Below are positions 49,600 to 60,600 of a DNA stretch of 64,000 bases, piece by piece; positions within the stretch are counted from its first letter, which is position 1, and each line of letters begins with the position of its first letter. The stretch is from Stentor roeselii (lineage: Eukaryota > Ciliophora > Heterotrichea > Heterotrichida > Stentoridae): contig RSEH01000172.1 of the NCBI GenBank assembly GCA_006503475.1, positions 40,217 through 104,216 on the forward strand, read 5' to 3'. The notes beneath the pieces were generated by a model, which saw only the letters and a list, made by a program, of their open reading frames with translations, searched no databases and had not been told where the DNA came from. Position numbers and translations under genes: made by a program.

Positions 49600-52500
49600 T
49601 TAAACCGGGTCATAAGTTAAATTTATCACATTACTTGATGAGAAATGCTTTCTTCTGTACATCAACAAGTAACTTGAACTCAACAGGTTTGAATTGTCTG
49701 GAGAGTCTTTCAGCTCAAGCACGCAGTCATCATCGAAAAGTATCCAACTACTGGAAATTTTTATTAAAGAAGTGTAATGTCCACTTGAAACACTTCCGGA
49801 ATGAAGCACTACTGCGTAAAGCTCGTACAAGTTTTGACCTGCTGCTGTTGAAAAAGTTGATTTTGAACTTTCTGCTGATTTCACAAATTGAGATATTTCG
49901 AAGTCGGAGAAAGGAAAATTTACTAAAGAGTTGATTTTTTCAATGATTCCGCTGGAATATGTGAATCTTTTGAAACTTAATATGAGGATATCAGGAGTTT
50001 TCCAAATCTCCATTTTCATCTTCATGTAGTTGTTCGGACATTTTTCGCATTTCATTTCGAGCTTTTCTTCTTTGGTGAATTCGTTTAGACACATCTCGAT
50101 GTCGATTGTCCTGGACATGTTTTTTTCTTTGTCTTTGACTACCACGACTGAAGAGTCATGTTTCACTTCTTCTGAAAAGAATCTCTCGTCCCACTCGCAG
50201 AGAATTGTGATTTTTTTTGTGGTCATGAAAAGGGACCTGACCTCTGCCTTGGTTTTGGTGAGAGTACATCCCGAGCATCCTGCAGGGTTTCTGCACAATG
50301 CACATCTAAAAGTACTTGAATCAATCAACGAGATGCGAAAAGGTTCTTTAACAGCTTTAATATCCTTCGAGCAGACCTTGCTCAAAAGTGCAACAGCAGA
50401 GTTGACCAAGTCTTCTTGAGTATACCAGCTTCCAATGGTTAAAACCAATGGAAACCCCAGTCTTTTCCTGCTATTCGCACTAACATTAGTAATAAACAAA
50501 GTATAAACAGTGGGATCCACATAAGCCGTTCTACTTCTAAAAGCTTTAATCTGCTCAAATGTTTTCCACTCTTTCCCATCCACATACTCGAATTCCACAA
50601 AATAAGACTCTCCATTAATATCCCTAATCCTTCCAGGCATCCATTTCCCAGAACTATGCAAAACATCCACCTGAGAATTAATTGAAAACGCTTGATTTTC
50701 AAAAGCCTTCACTTTTTTTCCCTGTTCTTCACAAGACTCCACAGTTTTCCTGGCTTCAACAGCGAAAAGTTCAGCTTTCGAAGTGATTCCAAGACTGACA
50801 AGTGAGGACTCAGGTGAATTGTCATAAGTTCTAAAAGCGAGGTTATAACTAAGGTCAAACAAGATGATTCTATCAATGGGAATATTAGAAAAACTGCTGA
50901 TTTCATCGAGAATGTCTTTAATTTTTCTTTGTCTTGGTAACATGAAAGCGATTTTTACGATGTTGCTTGCCATGGGAACGATAGTGACGTAAATCGGAAT
51001 TGAGTTGATGAAAGGAATAGGAAGACTCAGGTTGGTGAAAATTTCAAATAAAATCCTAGTCGACCCGCAAGAAGTGCAAGTCAAAGTAGTCTTAGTCTGC
51101 CCTGCACAAGTATCAGTAATAATAGACCCCTGGTTGCCCTGCATTAACTGCCATTGTCTTTCTGACTCCTGGATTTCAATCATGCGATTTTCAGGGTTTT
51201 CAAGGATAATCGTCTTGAGCTCTTCTTCACCTTCTCTACGAAGCTCTTCATGCAGTGCATCTAAAAACATTGAAAGAAACTCATGACAATCATGTTGATT
51301 TTTATCGTCAAACATAGAAAATCGCTGAGTGAACTCCTTGAAAAGGTTCAGCGGGTTAAGTCGAATCGCGTTTCCTGCCCAGACCTCTTTGCTCAAGTCA
51401 CTCAATTCAACAGCTAAACTTTTTTTCGGGTTTGTGGACTTGTTAAGTTGAGATAAACAATTTTGGGTACTGAAAAAATTTTGCAGTAGTGGAGTGTGAA
51501 TCAAACATTGAATAATGCAGTTAAAATAACAGGTGTTTCCAAGGTTTATCAGACCTGATAACCCTGGACCTTTTGGGGCTTTTATAAAGTTCATCTTTCG
51601 GAACTCGGTGTTTTTTTTTGAATCTTCTGAATTTGAAGAACTGGCTGTCATGGTGTTTGATGGAAGACTTACTTGTTGAGGTTTTATGGAGTTTCGAGGC
51701 CAGATTACTTTGTTCTTTTCGGTTATTGATGTCTCGAATAACATTTCTTCTTCCATGTTTTTTTGCTGGTCGATTGTTTCTTGAAGGTCTGCAACTTTTA
51801 ACATACCTCGAGTTTTTACCCATAGTCTTGAGGACTCGCTTGGTTTTTTTAGAATTTTTGATGCGGCTTCTAAGACGTCTTGGAATTTCTGCTTTGATGA
51901 AAATTGGAGGATGTGGTGGGTGCTTGCAGGGAACCCGTTGTTTAAAACTGGGATGATGTGGAAAACTGGAGGATGGAGTTCGACTACCAAGTTCTTCCCT
52001 TGCATTATGTAACTCCGAGTGATCTTCGGCCCTCCAGCATACCATTCATGCAAAGTTTGCCAGACAAATTCAGAAACAATAACAAAATCCTTTTCAGCTT
52101 TAACCAAAGGCCTAAGTTTCTGATGATTTGAAGGAACTAACAAATTCGAATTATTGATAGAAACAGGCCTGTCACTATTATTTATAGACTTGTTCATACT
52201 TGAATGAAGTTCAACTTGCCGATCATAATTAACATAAGTTTTCCACGCTTCCCACCAAATACTTGAAATCAAACAAATACTGAGGCCTTCTGTCGGTTTC
52301 ATCTCATTCATCGCTGAAAAAATGACAGCTTTTTCACGATCAGGAGAAGGAATGAGTTCAAAAGGCTTCATAATAAACCAGACATCCATATGTCTCACAG
52401 CCCAAACCACAAACTCCTCCGCTTTAAGTCCTCCAGAATAAGAGAAATCTGCAGGTTTTTGATTATTTTTCAGAAATTCACGATACGAGTTCACAAAAGA

Positions 52501-52890
52501 AGTTTTTTCAGCATCAGTCCAAACTCCTGAATTGTTTTCATTGAAAATTTTAAAAACCAGGTCGAACTTTTCTTTTTTAGATGAAAGGAAAATATTCGCG
52601 ATCAGAAGACAGAAGTTTCTGAAATCTAGGACTTGGAAGCCTGAAAGAGAAAACTGCTTGAAAATGCGTTTTATTACTTGTTTGGGAAGGTATGATGAGT
52701 CAGTGATCAACTTTTCGAAACTTGAGAAATCTAGACCTTCTGTTGTTTTGTACTCTGTGAACTTTTGGTGAAGTAGGCGAACTTGTTGTTCTGACCACTT
52801 GTCTAGTAAGGCGTTGTTTTGTCCGAAACGTTGACTTGGAACTACTGTAGTTATGTGCACATCTGTTTTTCTTCCTATGCAACTTCCCAT
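49600..52890 (-). CDS. ubiquitin-specific protease, USP32-like
   Basis: Deubiquitinase of 1,096 residues. It begins MGSCIGR, a likely N-myristoylation site (Gly2) with Cys for acylation. Then EF-hand-like region (about 35-145), DUSP-like domain (about 200-320, WWEAWKTYVNYDRQ), a linker, and the split USP catalytic domain: Cys box GLINLGNTCYFN (about 451), CALC and CEKC zinc pairs (about 860 and 953), His box SGHYTSL (about 1038). EF-hands plus DUSP plus USP is the arrangement of USP32, which acts on endolysosomal membranes. Intron-free, TAA stop. Confidence 0.94.
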   Translation of the reverse strand: MGSCIGRKTDVHITTVVPSQRFGQNNALLDKWSEQQVRLLHQKFTEYKTTEGLDFSSFEKLITDSSYLPKQVIKRIFKQFSLSGFQVLDFRNFCLLIANIFLSSKKEKFDLVFKIFNENNSGVWTDAEKTSFVNSYREFLKNNQKPADFSYSGGLKAEEFVVWAVRHMDVWFIMKPFELIPSPDREKAVIFSAMNEMKPTEGLSICLISSIWWEAWKTYVNYDRQVELHSSMNKSINNSDRPVSINNSNLLVPSNHQKLRPLVKAEKDFVIVSEFVWQTLHEWYAGGPKITRSYIMQGKNLVVELHPPVFHIIPVLNNGFPASTHHILQFSSKQKFQDVLEAASKILKKPSESSRLWVKTRGMLKVADLQETIDQQKNMEEEMLFETSITEKNKVIWPRNSIKPQQVSLPSNTMTASSSNSEDSKKNTEFRKMNFIKAPKGPGLSGLINLGNTCYFNCIIQCLIHTPLLQNFFSTQNCLSQLNKSTNPKKSLAVELSDLSKEVWAGNAIRLNPLNLFKEFTQRFSMFDDKNQHDCHEFLSMFLDALHEELRREGEEELKTIILENPENRMIEIQESERQWQLMQGNQGSIITDTCAGQTKTTLTCTSCGSTRILFEIFTNLSLPIPFINSIPIYVTIVPMASNIVKIAFMLPRQRKIKDILDEISSFSNIPIDRIILFDLSYNLAFRTYDNSPESSLVSLGITSKAELFAVEARKTVESCEEQGKKVKAFENQAFSINSQVDVLHSSGKWMPGRIRDINGESYFVEFEYVDGKEWKTFEQIKAFRSRTAYVDPTVYTLFITNVSANSRKRLGFPLVLTIGSWYTQEDLVNSAVALLSKVCSKDIKAVKEPFRISLIDSSTFRCALCRNPAGCSGCTLTKTKAEVRSLFMTTKKITILCEWDERFFSEEVKHDSSVVVVKDKEKNMSRTIDIEMCLNEFTKEEKLEMKCEKCPNNYMKMKMEIWKTPDILILSFKRFTYSSGIIEKINSLVNFPFSDFEISQFVKSAESSKSTFSTAAGQNLYELYAVVLHSGSVSSGHYTSLIKISSSWILFDDDCVLELKDSPDNSNLLSSSYLLMYRRKHFSSSNVINLTYDPV

Positions 52891-52946
52891 AATTTAGTAT
52901 GAACTTGATGAATAAGTCTTTTTCTCTATAAAACATTAATTAAAGG

Positions 52947-53831
52947 TTACAAGTTAAACATGTTTGCTATTTCCCAGCTGCTAGCCATTCCTTTAAGCAA
53001 ACTGAACCTATTTTTGAACAACAGTCGATAAGCATCAACTATTTCTCTACAATCCTTTCCAGAAACTTCAGAATATTTCCTAAAGTCCCTTCTAGTCCCC
53101 TGCAGCGAGTCAATGAGTAAGACAGTAACAACAGCTTTAACATTATCATCCCCTTGAATCACTTCAGACTCTTCCAAGTCATCAAAGATATTCAAAATAT
53201 TTTCAATTTCACGACAATTCATTTCAAATTCTTCAGCAAACCTGACAGCAAGTTTTTGTCCATGAGTCAAAGGAAAGACTTTTCGACTCTGTTGCTTGAC
53301 CAGTTCATAAACCTTAAGAATCTTGTTCTTATCAACTGAGCATTCCCTTACCAGCTCAGACAATTCAAAAGGATATTTAAACTTGCGACAAGTGATGAAA
53401 ATACAGACACATAGAATAGCCATGTGACTTTTTCCTTTCGTTGAACAACTCGAATAAACCTTTTTGAATAGTTTTTTGCATTTTTCGCTTAAAGAACTAG
53501 AAAAACTTAAAGAAGAACTGATTCGGTCCATCTCTGTGAAGGTCTTTATCAAGGCTGAGTCGCTTGAGGATCGTTGAGACCGCTGGCCCCATCGTTTCAG
53601 GAAACTTTCTGATATCGTCGTGCCTAGCCCGCGGTCGGAAAGAAGGTCGTTGTTTGGCATTCCCACTCTTCTTGGGTCACGGCCGTCGTTGTCTTCGAAG
53701 TCACGCCACTCGGCTGACTCGTCGATTACTTTAAAGCTGTTCACTATTCCGCATTCGCAACAGACGATGTTGCCTTCTGATTCATCGAAAATTAAACTGT
53801 TTTCCTTGGAACATTCGATGCAGACTTCCAT
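52947..53831 (-). CDS. TFIIB: transcription initiation factor TFIIB
   Basis: Protein of 294 residues (animal TFIIB about 316). N-terminal zinc ribbon CIEC-x19-CCEC (residues 4-28), B-reader/linker region with EWRDFEDNDGRDPRRVG (about 40-56), and two cyclin folds (about 90-190 and 200-294). TFIIB places RNA polymerase II at the TBP-promoter complex and sets the start site. A single copy of the linker Asp/Arg cluster is conserved. ATG at 53831, TAA stop. Preceded by a duplicated 34-bp spacer. Confidence 0.95.
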   Translation of the reverse strand: MEVCIECSKENSLIFDESEGNIVCCECGIVNSFKVIDESAEWRDFEDNDGRDPRRVGMPNNDLLSDRGLGTTISESFLKRWGQRSQRSSSDSALIKTFTEMDRISSSLSFSSSLSEKCKKLFKKVYSSCSTKGKSHMAILCVCIFITCRKFKYPFELSELVRECSVDKNKILKVYELVKQQSRKVFPLTHGQKLAVRFAEEFEMNCREIENILNIFDDLEESEVIQGDDNVKAVVTVLLIDSLQGTRRDFRKYSEVSGKDCREIVDAYRLLFKNRFSLLKGMASSWEIANMFNL

Positions 53832-53880
53832 TTTTATGGGGGTTGAGGGTTTAAGTTTAATTGGATTTTGAGGGTTTGCA

Positions 53881-53948
53881 GGATGGAAGGTTTTGGAGAG
53901 GATTTGAAATGATTGGATGAAGGTTTTGGAGAGGATTTGAAATGACTT
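53881..53948. repeat. tandem duplication, two 34-bp units
   Basis: Units at 53881-53914 and 53915-53948 share GGTTTTGGAGAGGATTTGAA and differ by one deletion and one insertion. Located 50-120 bp upstream of the TFIIB start codon, so probably within the leader or promoter. Confidence 0.7.
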
Positions 53949-54121
53949 GAAGATTTTTGATGAAGAATTTTTTTTTTTGATTGATAATCATTGAGTGATG
54001 TTCTTGAGAAGATCATTTTTTATTTAATAAAAGAAATCACTTTAATTGCTATTTCTTAATCATCTTCTCATCATATAATTATTAATTGGATCTTATCTTT
54101 TATAATGAATAACTAGATTAG

Positions 54122-57100
54122 TTACTGATTAGTTCTGATAAAATGTTTTCTCTTCAAACCCGCAGTCGATGCTAATTTCCTAAAAACTCCATCCTTCTTC
54201 TGATAAAGATTATCAGGTGTATCAAATTCAACACACTTTCCAGAGTCCATAACAATAATTCTATCACTATCAGCAGCAGTTAAAATGCGATGAGCAATAA
54301 CAATTAAAGTTGATTTCTTAAACTGACTTTTCATAATTTCCTGAATACACTCATCAGTCTTCAAGTCAATATTCGAAGTAGCTTCATCAAGCAACACAAT
54401 TTTATTTTTATTCAAAACAGCTCTGGCAATACAAACAAGTTGTTTCTGCCCAGCAGAAAGTTTAACTCCTTCATTTCCAAGTTCAGAGTCAAGTGCTTCA
54501 TCCGACCCTGCAAAAATATAACTAAGCCCGACGAGTTCCAAGACTTTCCAAATCTGTTTATCCGTAAAAAGCTGAAGAGGGTCAAGATTATCTCTTAAAG
54601 AAGTAGAAAATAAGACGGAATTCTGAGGAATCACTGAAATTTGCCTTCTTAATTCATGAAGGCCAAAACTTCTGTAGCCCTGCCCATCAAGAAGAACAGT
54701 CCCTGAAAGAGGTTCAGTTAATCTACACAAAAGATGTAAAAGTGAAGACTTCCCAGAACCTGTCCTTCCAACGACTCCAATTTTATCTCCTGCATTGATC
54801 AAAAAGTTGAGATCTTTCAAGACCACTGGAAGATGTGGCTGGTACTGAAAACAAGTTCCTTTAAATTCTATTTTTCCTGAAGAAAGTGAAAAATTTTCAG
54901 ATTTTTCAATTTTTTCTTGTTCCAGGTCGCAATACTCCAGAAGATGTTGAGGCGAAAACATCAGAGAGTGTAGTTCAAGAAGGTCTTTCGTCGCGAGTGA
55001 AGAACTGGAAACACTATTCAAAGAACAAGCGAGACTATACGCAGCCATAGTGAAACCGACGAGGTTATCAGTTTTAAGTATTAAAATAACGTTAATCATC
55101 GCAATAAGTAATCCAAAGATCTCACTATAAAGCTGAGTAAACCTCATATAGCTCTGATTCGTGACATAACATCTGTAATACTCATTTAACTGCTTCAAAA
55201 GGTCACCCAGGACCTTTTCTTGCAATTTTTGAGTTCTGATTGTTGTGAGTCCTTCAAGAGCTGAAGCCACGAAAGTTAAAATCGGAGATTTTGAGATATA
55301 CTCTTTTTTTCTCAACTTCGAAATAATAGAAGACGTGTAATAAAACATCAGTGCCAAGATCACCAAATAAAAAGGAATAAGAATCGCCAGGTAAGGAATC
55401 GCGATCACCTGCACCACAATAGAACCCCACATGAAGCCCAAGTACGTCAAACAATCGAATAAATAAAAGTTGATCGGCCCGTCGCAGTTGCTGATGTCTC
55501 TTGAAAATCGATTCAGCATTCGACCACTTGGATTCTTGTCAAAAAAGACACTGCGAGCCGCGGCGATGCTTTTCAAAGACTTGTCATGAATGCCGTGATT
55601 GCAGCGGGTGAAGCAAAAGATGAGGAACCCGGCTGTTAATGCAAGAGTGAGGTAAAATGTGAGAATTAACATTCCTAGACCGAATAAGAAGTACTCGTCG
55701 CTTGGATCTTCAAGTTCTTGCCTGTTCGAGCACCAGAAAACAATATATTGATAAACGAAGATAACAGCGACTATTCCAAAAACGCCGAGAGTCATTAACA
55801 CCCAACTGCTGAAGCCTTGAGTCATGTACCTCCAAACACTTCGAAATTTCAACTCTTCAAGTATTTCTTCATCATCTAACTTCGAGGAATTCCCTTCAGT
55901 TGAAAAAAGAGCCTCTTGGTCTTCATGGTTAATCATTTCTTGTTTCAGTTGAATAGAACTCAAAACATTTTCAGTTTTTTCCAGTTCTGAGAACTTTCCG
56001 AAAAACACTTGTTTTCCTTTGTCAATTATTAAGATTTTGTCTGCTTTGCTGAGGAACTGAAGCTGGTGGGTTACTAGGACTACCCCTTTTCCTGCTGTGA
56101 TATTCGATAAAATACAGTCTTTGAAGATGTGTCTGGCCACCTGGGCATCTACTGCACTTAAAGGGTCGTCGAGAAGGAGAAAGTCGAAGTCTCTGTAAAG
56201 GGCTCGGGCGAGATTGACCCTTGCCTTTTGCCCTCCGCTTAAAGTGATTCCTCGTTCGCCGATCCAGGTGTCATCTCCTTGGACAAAAGACCTGAGGTCG
56301 ATATCAAGCGCGCAGGACCTGATGACTTGAGAATATCTTTCTTCGTTCAAGGAAAGGCCCATTAAAATGTTGTCTTTGACTGAGCCTGAAACGATCCAAG
56401 GCTCTTCACTGGCATATGAAAGTTTTCCTTTTAAGAAAAAATTTCCTTCTGTAAGTTCGAACTCTTGCTGAAGGGCTTGAAGAAGAACTGACTTTCCACC
56501 TCCAATGGACCCGATAATCATCAGGAGCTTTCCAGGCTGGACTTTAAGTGAAATGTCAGAAAGAATGGAACTGCTGGCAAGAATGGAGTTTCTGGAAGAG
56601 TCTTCAGGCGATAAACGATTTTTCATCAGTTGTTTTTCTCTTGATAAGTACTTCGTGAATGACACTTCAGATAATCTTATCTGAAGCTTTTTGTTCTCTG
56701 ATGTGTTTGAAGGCTGCTCACATTCAGGAAGGATTAAAATATCTGTCACTCGCCTTAGGATTGATTTGATGAGGAAAAACGTGTAGAATGACACGATGTT
56801 GATGTGGACTATTGATAGGTGCGTTGATACGTTTATGTTTATTACAAGGTAGATCTGTCCTAAGGTTATCGGCTGGCGGATCCAAGTTAGGTGAACGTAA
56901 AAAGTGACGAAAATGCACAGACATGCTCCCCCAAGACTGAAAAGAGACATCAAAGTAGTCATTAATCCTGACTTGTACCTCAAAATCATTTCTTTTCCTC
57001 GAATTTTACAGATTTTATCTGCGAAGAGTCTTTCCCAAGCGTAAAACTTGAAAATCTTGATGCCTTCGATTAAGTTGTTGATTAATTTAATCCTTTTGTC

Positions 57101-57832
57101 AGAGAGCGCTTCGCAGTTGCCTTGGAAAATGCTTTTAATGCCAGCTAAAAACAATATGATAGGAACGTGAATGATGGAAATTCCGATGCCGATAAGTCCG
57201 GATTGGTCTAAGTAGTAAACAATTATCAGACATGCAACAGTTAAAGTTATCGGAGTTCCAAGGATGTAAGGACTGTAAAGGATCAAGTCGAAATGTTCAA
57301 GGTCGCCTCCGACAAGATTTAGAATTTTCCCGTCATTTATGACATTTTTTTTAGTTTTTAAAGCTTTTTTAGATACCATCTGAGTTATCAAACATTTGAT
57401 TTTTCCACTCAGCAGGGAAAGTCTATACTCCGCGTTTGCTTTGAATGTTACGTTAATGAAGGCGACAAGGATTATTCCTGCTATCATCAAGTTATCTTTA
57501 GTATTATCTTTTGATGGGTCTTGCATGTAGTCGACCATCTCTTTTATGATCAGCGACAGGAATAGCGATTGAATGTTTCCAAGGATGTGGAAAAAACAGG
57601 CTTTGCAGAAGTCTTTCCACAGGACTCTTGATAAGGCTCGGGCAAATGATGGACTTTTTGATTTTGTCTCGATTTCCCACTTTTTTTCCAAACTTTTGAA
57701 AGATTCTTCGAGTTGAAGACCTTTGGGAATATTGCAAAGTTTTGGATTGCCAGACCGTTTTAAGTGTTTAAAAAGCCAAGTAAATAGCAAGTTGCCTTGA
57801 ATGCACTTGGTTTCGATAGCCTCTTCACTCAT
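54122..57832 (-). CDS. ABC transporter, subfamily C (MRP-like), complete
   Basis: Full ABCC-type exporter of 1,236 residues: TMD1 (about 60-380), NBD1 (about 395-640; Walker A GSIGGGKS, signature LSGGQKAR, Walker B FLLLDDP), TMD2 (about 680-965), NBD2 (about 990-1220; Walker A GRTGSGKS, signature LSAGQKQ, Walker B VLLDEATS). NBD1 has the degenerate Asp after Walker B typical of the subfamily. No TMD0, so it is the short (MRP4/5-like) type. ATG in TATAAATG context on the minus strand. Substrate unknown. Confidence 0.96.
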   Translation of the reverse strand: MSEEAIETKCIQGNLLFTWLFKHLKRSGNPKLCNIPKGLQLEESFKSLEKKWEIETKSKSPSFARALSRVLWKDFCKACFFHILGNIQSLFLSLIIKEMVDYMQDPSKDNTKDNLMIAGIILVAFINVTFKANAEYRLSLLSGKIKCLITQMVSKKALKTKKNVINDGKILNLVGGDLEHFDLILYSPYILGTPITLTVACLIIVYYLDQSGLIGIGISIIHVPIILFLAGIKSIFQGNCEALSDKRIKLINNLIEGIKIFKFYAWERLFADKICKIRGKEMILRYKSGLMTTLMSLFSLGGACLCIFVTFYVHLTWIRQPITLGQIYLVININVSTHLSIVHINIVSFYTFFLIKSILRRVTDILILPECEQPSNTSENKKLQIRLSEVSFTKYLSREKQLMKNRLSPEDSSRNSILASSSILSDISLKVQPGKLLMIIGSIGGGKSVLLQALQQEFELTEGNFFLKGKLSYASEEPWIVSGSVKDNILMGLSLNEERYSQVIRSCALDIDLRSFVQGDDTWIGERGITLSGGQKARVNLARALYRDFDFLLLDDPLSAVDAQVARHIFKDCILSNITAGKGVVLVTHQLQFLSKADKILIIDKGKQVFFGKFSELEKTENVLSSIQLKQEMINHEDQEALFSTEGNSSKLDDEEILEELKFRSVWRYMTQGFSSWVLMTLGVFGIVAVIFVYQYIVFWCSNRQELEDPSDEYFLFGLGMLILTFYLTLALTAGFLIFCFTRCNHGIHDKSLKSIAAARSVFFDKNPSGRMLNRFSRDISNCDGPINFYLFDCLTYLGFMWGSIVVQVIAIPYLAILIPFYLVILALMFYYTSSIISKLRKKEYISKSPILTFVASALEGLTTIRTQKLQEKVLGDLLKQLNEYYRCYVTNQSYMRFTQLYSEIFGLLIAMINVILILKTDNLVGFTMAAYSLACSLNSVSSSSLATKDLLELHSLMFSPQHLLEYCDLEQEKIEKSENFSLSSGKIEFKGTCFQYQPHLPVVLKDLNFLINAGDKIGVVGRTGSGKSSLLHLLCRLTEPLSGTVLLDGQGYRSFGLHELRRQISVIPQNSVLFSTSLRDNLDPLQLFTDKQIWKVLELVGLSYIFAGSDEALDSELGNEGVKLSAGQKQLVCIARAVLNKNKIVLLDEATSNIDLKTDECIQEIMKSQFKKSTLIVIAHRILTAADSDRIIVMDSGKCVEFDTPDNLYQKKDGVFRKLASTAGLKRKHFIRTNQ

Positions 57833-58256
57833 TTATAATGGCTTGACAATATCGTGATACGATTGAATGACTAGTTTGAATTTAAATACGAAAATCAAGT
57901 GAAATACTTAAAATTTGAGTATAAAAGATAAATTTGATCCTATTTTAAACTTTCGGGGTTTCTGGAGTTGATGTACTCAAAATTATTTTTCACTGAAAAA
58001 AACGGAATTTTTTTTGCTAAAAAATAAGAAAAGAAATCGATTGAAATATGAGAATTTTATCATTTTCCAGGAAGTGTTCAAAGTATAATGATCAGGTAAA
58101 CCGAAAAGCTACAAACCTTGAAAGTCCTTCAATCTTAATCATCTTTTTCTAGATGAATTGAACACTATAAACTAAAGAATCTACAAGACTAATTTAACTA
58201 CTCAATCTGGCAGAACAATTAAGTTCCTCTCAAATCCAGTGATTAGAAGTCAGCAT
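57833..58256. other. AT-rich spacer, nothing recognised
   Basis: About 420 bp between the ABC transporter start and the end of the dynein pseudogene. No ORF or RNA recognised. Confidence 0.5.
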
Positions 58257-60600
58257 TCAGGGTAAATTAACACTGATCAAGTAGTTAGTAGAATGGCCAG
58301 TGGTCGAAACATTCCCAGCCCCAACCTGAGTCCTATAAACAGGGCATTCAAACAAATTCCTAGAATCTCTATCGCCTTGGGTACAAGCCTTCAAAATAAC
58401 CTTCGGAAACACTGAAAAAACTCCAAAATGACTCATTTCATCCAATTTCCCTTCATTCCACAAAGCTCCTTCAAGATAAATTCCAAAAACCCTAACTTCT
58501 CCAACCCCAGTCCTTTTTCCATCATCCACAAAAGAGTTAATAATTAAATTATCACTTCCAACATCCTTCTTCCTGGAGTACTCCTGCACCAAAGCTCTCA
58601 AAAACGCTTGTGCTGATTAAAAAGCAGAAATCCAGAAGGTTTCAGGCCGACCTTCTTCAACCCAAGTTCTATAAAAATCAACTCTTTTCTCAAAGTCTTC
58701 AAAAAATGAAATCAAGGACTTGCAAGTCAAATAGCTGACTTTAAGCTATTTCTCTCGAAGCTGATTGTTCAAAAAAGACCTGCTGAACTTTTCGTGTTCA
58801 TTATTCATCACAATCAGTCCTTCATAGGCTTTTGTTATTTCGGTTAAAGTGGAATTTATGTATTTTGATAAGTTGTTGAATTTTTCGAGTTCTTGAATTA
58901 AAAACTCGTTGATGGGATCTTAGAAGTTGTAAGGGTAACTTGAACAGGCTGATGAGATATTGAAATATTTGTTGATTTTAGATTGGATTATTTTAGTATT
59001 GAGAAGAGTGATGATTTTTGGGATTCGAATGAACTGGATACTGGCTTTGAATCGAGGTTTAAAAGTTTTGAGGATTGTTTGAACTGGTCTTTAATCAAAG
59101 AGATATTTCTAAAGTTGGGTGCAGACCGTAGATCAGTGAACTGTGGGTGGATGGGAAGGATTTCAAATGTTCAACCATCTCTGATAAATCATCGATATCT
59201 GGATATGAAAATCCGTCGACTGGTATTAGGTTGTAGTTCGAATCATTTAGAATTGAACTTGTCATGAACTTGGAAAGCATTACTTGGATTGTTCGTTTGT
59301 CAAAGTTGTCAGTTATCTTGCCTCCATAATGACATTCAGCGATTAAGTAATTCAAAGCATCAAAATCAATAACCTCATACTTACAAACCATTCCCATCAA
59401 CTGTTTCGCAGAGACTTTCAAATCGCCATCAGTAAACTCATAAACATTATTCCATCCAATAGACCCATAAGTATTTCTCTGCACAATAACACAATGAAAA
59501 AGACAAAGTTGAAAAAACAATTTTTTCCAGATTTTTCCATTATTATCCACTTCATAAAACTGTGAATCATGATGATTTTCAGCTAATCCTTTATAAATAG
59601 CTAAAAGATTACTGTTTAAGTCAGAGGGTAGTTCAGTATTGAATTTGACAACAAGTCATAAGAATGCTGATAGGAAACGAAGAAATCGATGTCAGAAAAA
59701 GTTTAAACTTAGGACTGAGTTCTCTGCTTTCTTGTAACAACTGGATGTTTTCCATGATCAAGTAAAGTGCAGGTAGCCAAGAAACGGCCAGATGATAATT
59801 TTCAAGAAAGACCCAGTATCCTTGAACAGTCGCTTCTTTAATAAAAGCTTCTGCCTTGACGTTCTGGCCTTTTCCCATTGAAACCATCAGAAGTTTGACT
59901 TCTCGATCATTTGCAAGGTTTACGATTTTTTCTCTTACTTCTGCTCCAGGGTTTAAAATGCAGAGCATGGGCTGAATGCAAGTTGTTTCTTTCACTAGTT
60001 CAGGGTAGGAAAAGACCTGAGGACTTAAAAATTTTTCTCCAAGATGGGACTTGATATAAGATTTTATCATTAGACTGAGAAGTTCAGGTTTCAGAGGCTT
60101 TGCAATTAGAAGCTTCATTATTGAAGAGGTTTTTGAAAATGGTTCAAGTAAATCGATGACTAGCTCTTCAAAACTAGGAAAATTTTGATAAACTTTCTCT
60201 TTCTTAAAAAGTTTTCCCATTTTAGGTGGTTTTTGCTCAGATGGTCAACAAGTCCTGGAAGTTTCAGGCCCAGTTGTGAAACTTGCCTCCAGCTGTGGTC
60301 TGGTAGAAAGGACAGAAATTTTTCTTGGATTTGAGAAACGTCGACAAGTCCTGAAACTAGAAACTTCCATTGCCAGGCCTGGATGTTTGAAAAGATCATT
60401 TGAAGTTTTATGCAAATTAAAAAGGCGAAAATGTGACGGTCTTCTTCGTATAAGGTTTTAATAGTGCTTCGGAAAATGAATTCTTTGCATTTTTTTACGA
60501 TATTTTTTAGACTTTCATGGAATTTCGTCGAGTACTCTGCCTGTTCGATGCCCTTGATGTAAATCGAAATGAACCAAGTGATTGATTATCTCTTTGGATT
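58257..60600 (-). pseudogene. dynein heavy chain pseudogene, C-terminal portion
   Basis: Decayed remnant of the last 700 or so residues of a dynein heavy chain. Reading from 60600 down: segment with EDRHIFAFLI and WQWKFLVSG, then FLSPQVFSYPEL, PMLCILNPGAE, GKGQNVKAEAF, GYWVFLENYHLA (AAA6 area), then IWKKLFFQLCLFHCV, GSIGWNNVYEF, AECHYGGKITDN, and the C-terminal domain with FGIYLEGALW and STTGHSTNYLISV. At least four frame changes (near 60200, 59650, 59097 and 58950) and three in-frame stops in the C-terminal frame (58922, 58748, 58619). The stop at 58748 falls on the conserved Trp before the SYPSLK-like motif (TGG to TAG). No 15-nt intron explains them. Confidence 0.9.

Noticed and set aside
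49560-49934. Plus-strand frame of 124 codons
   Set aside because: It lies antisense inside the USP catalytic domain, which is clearly coding on the minus strand.
58619-58922. Reading TAA/TAG as glutamine to rescue the dynein remnant
   Set aside because: At least four frame changes remain, one stop falls on a conserved Trp, and every intact gene of the window ends at TAA, TAG or TGA.
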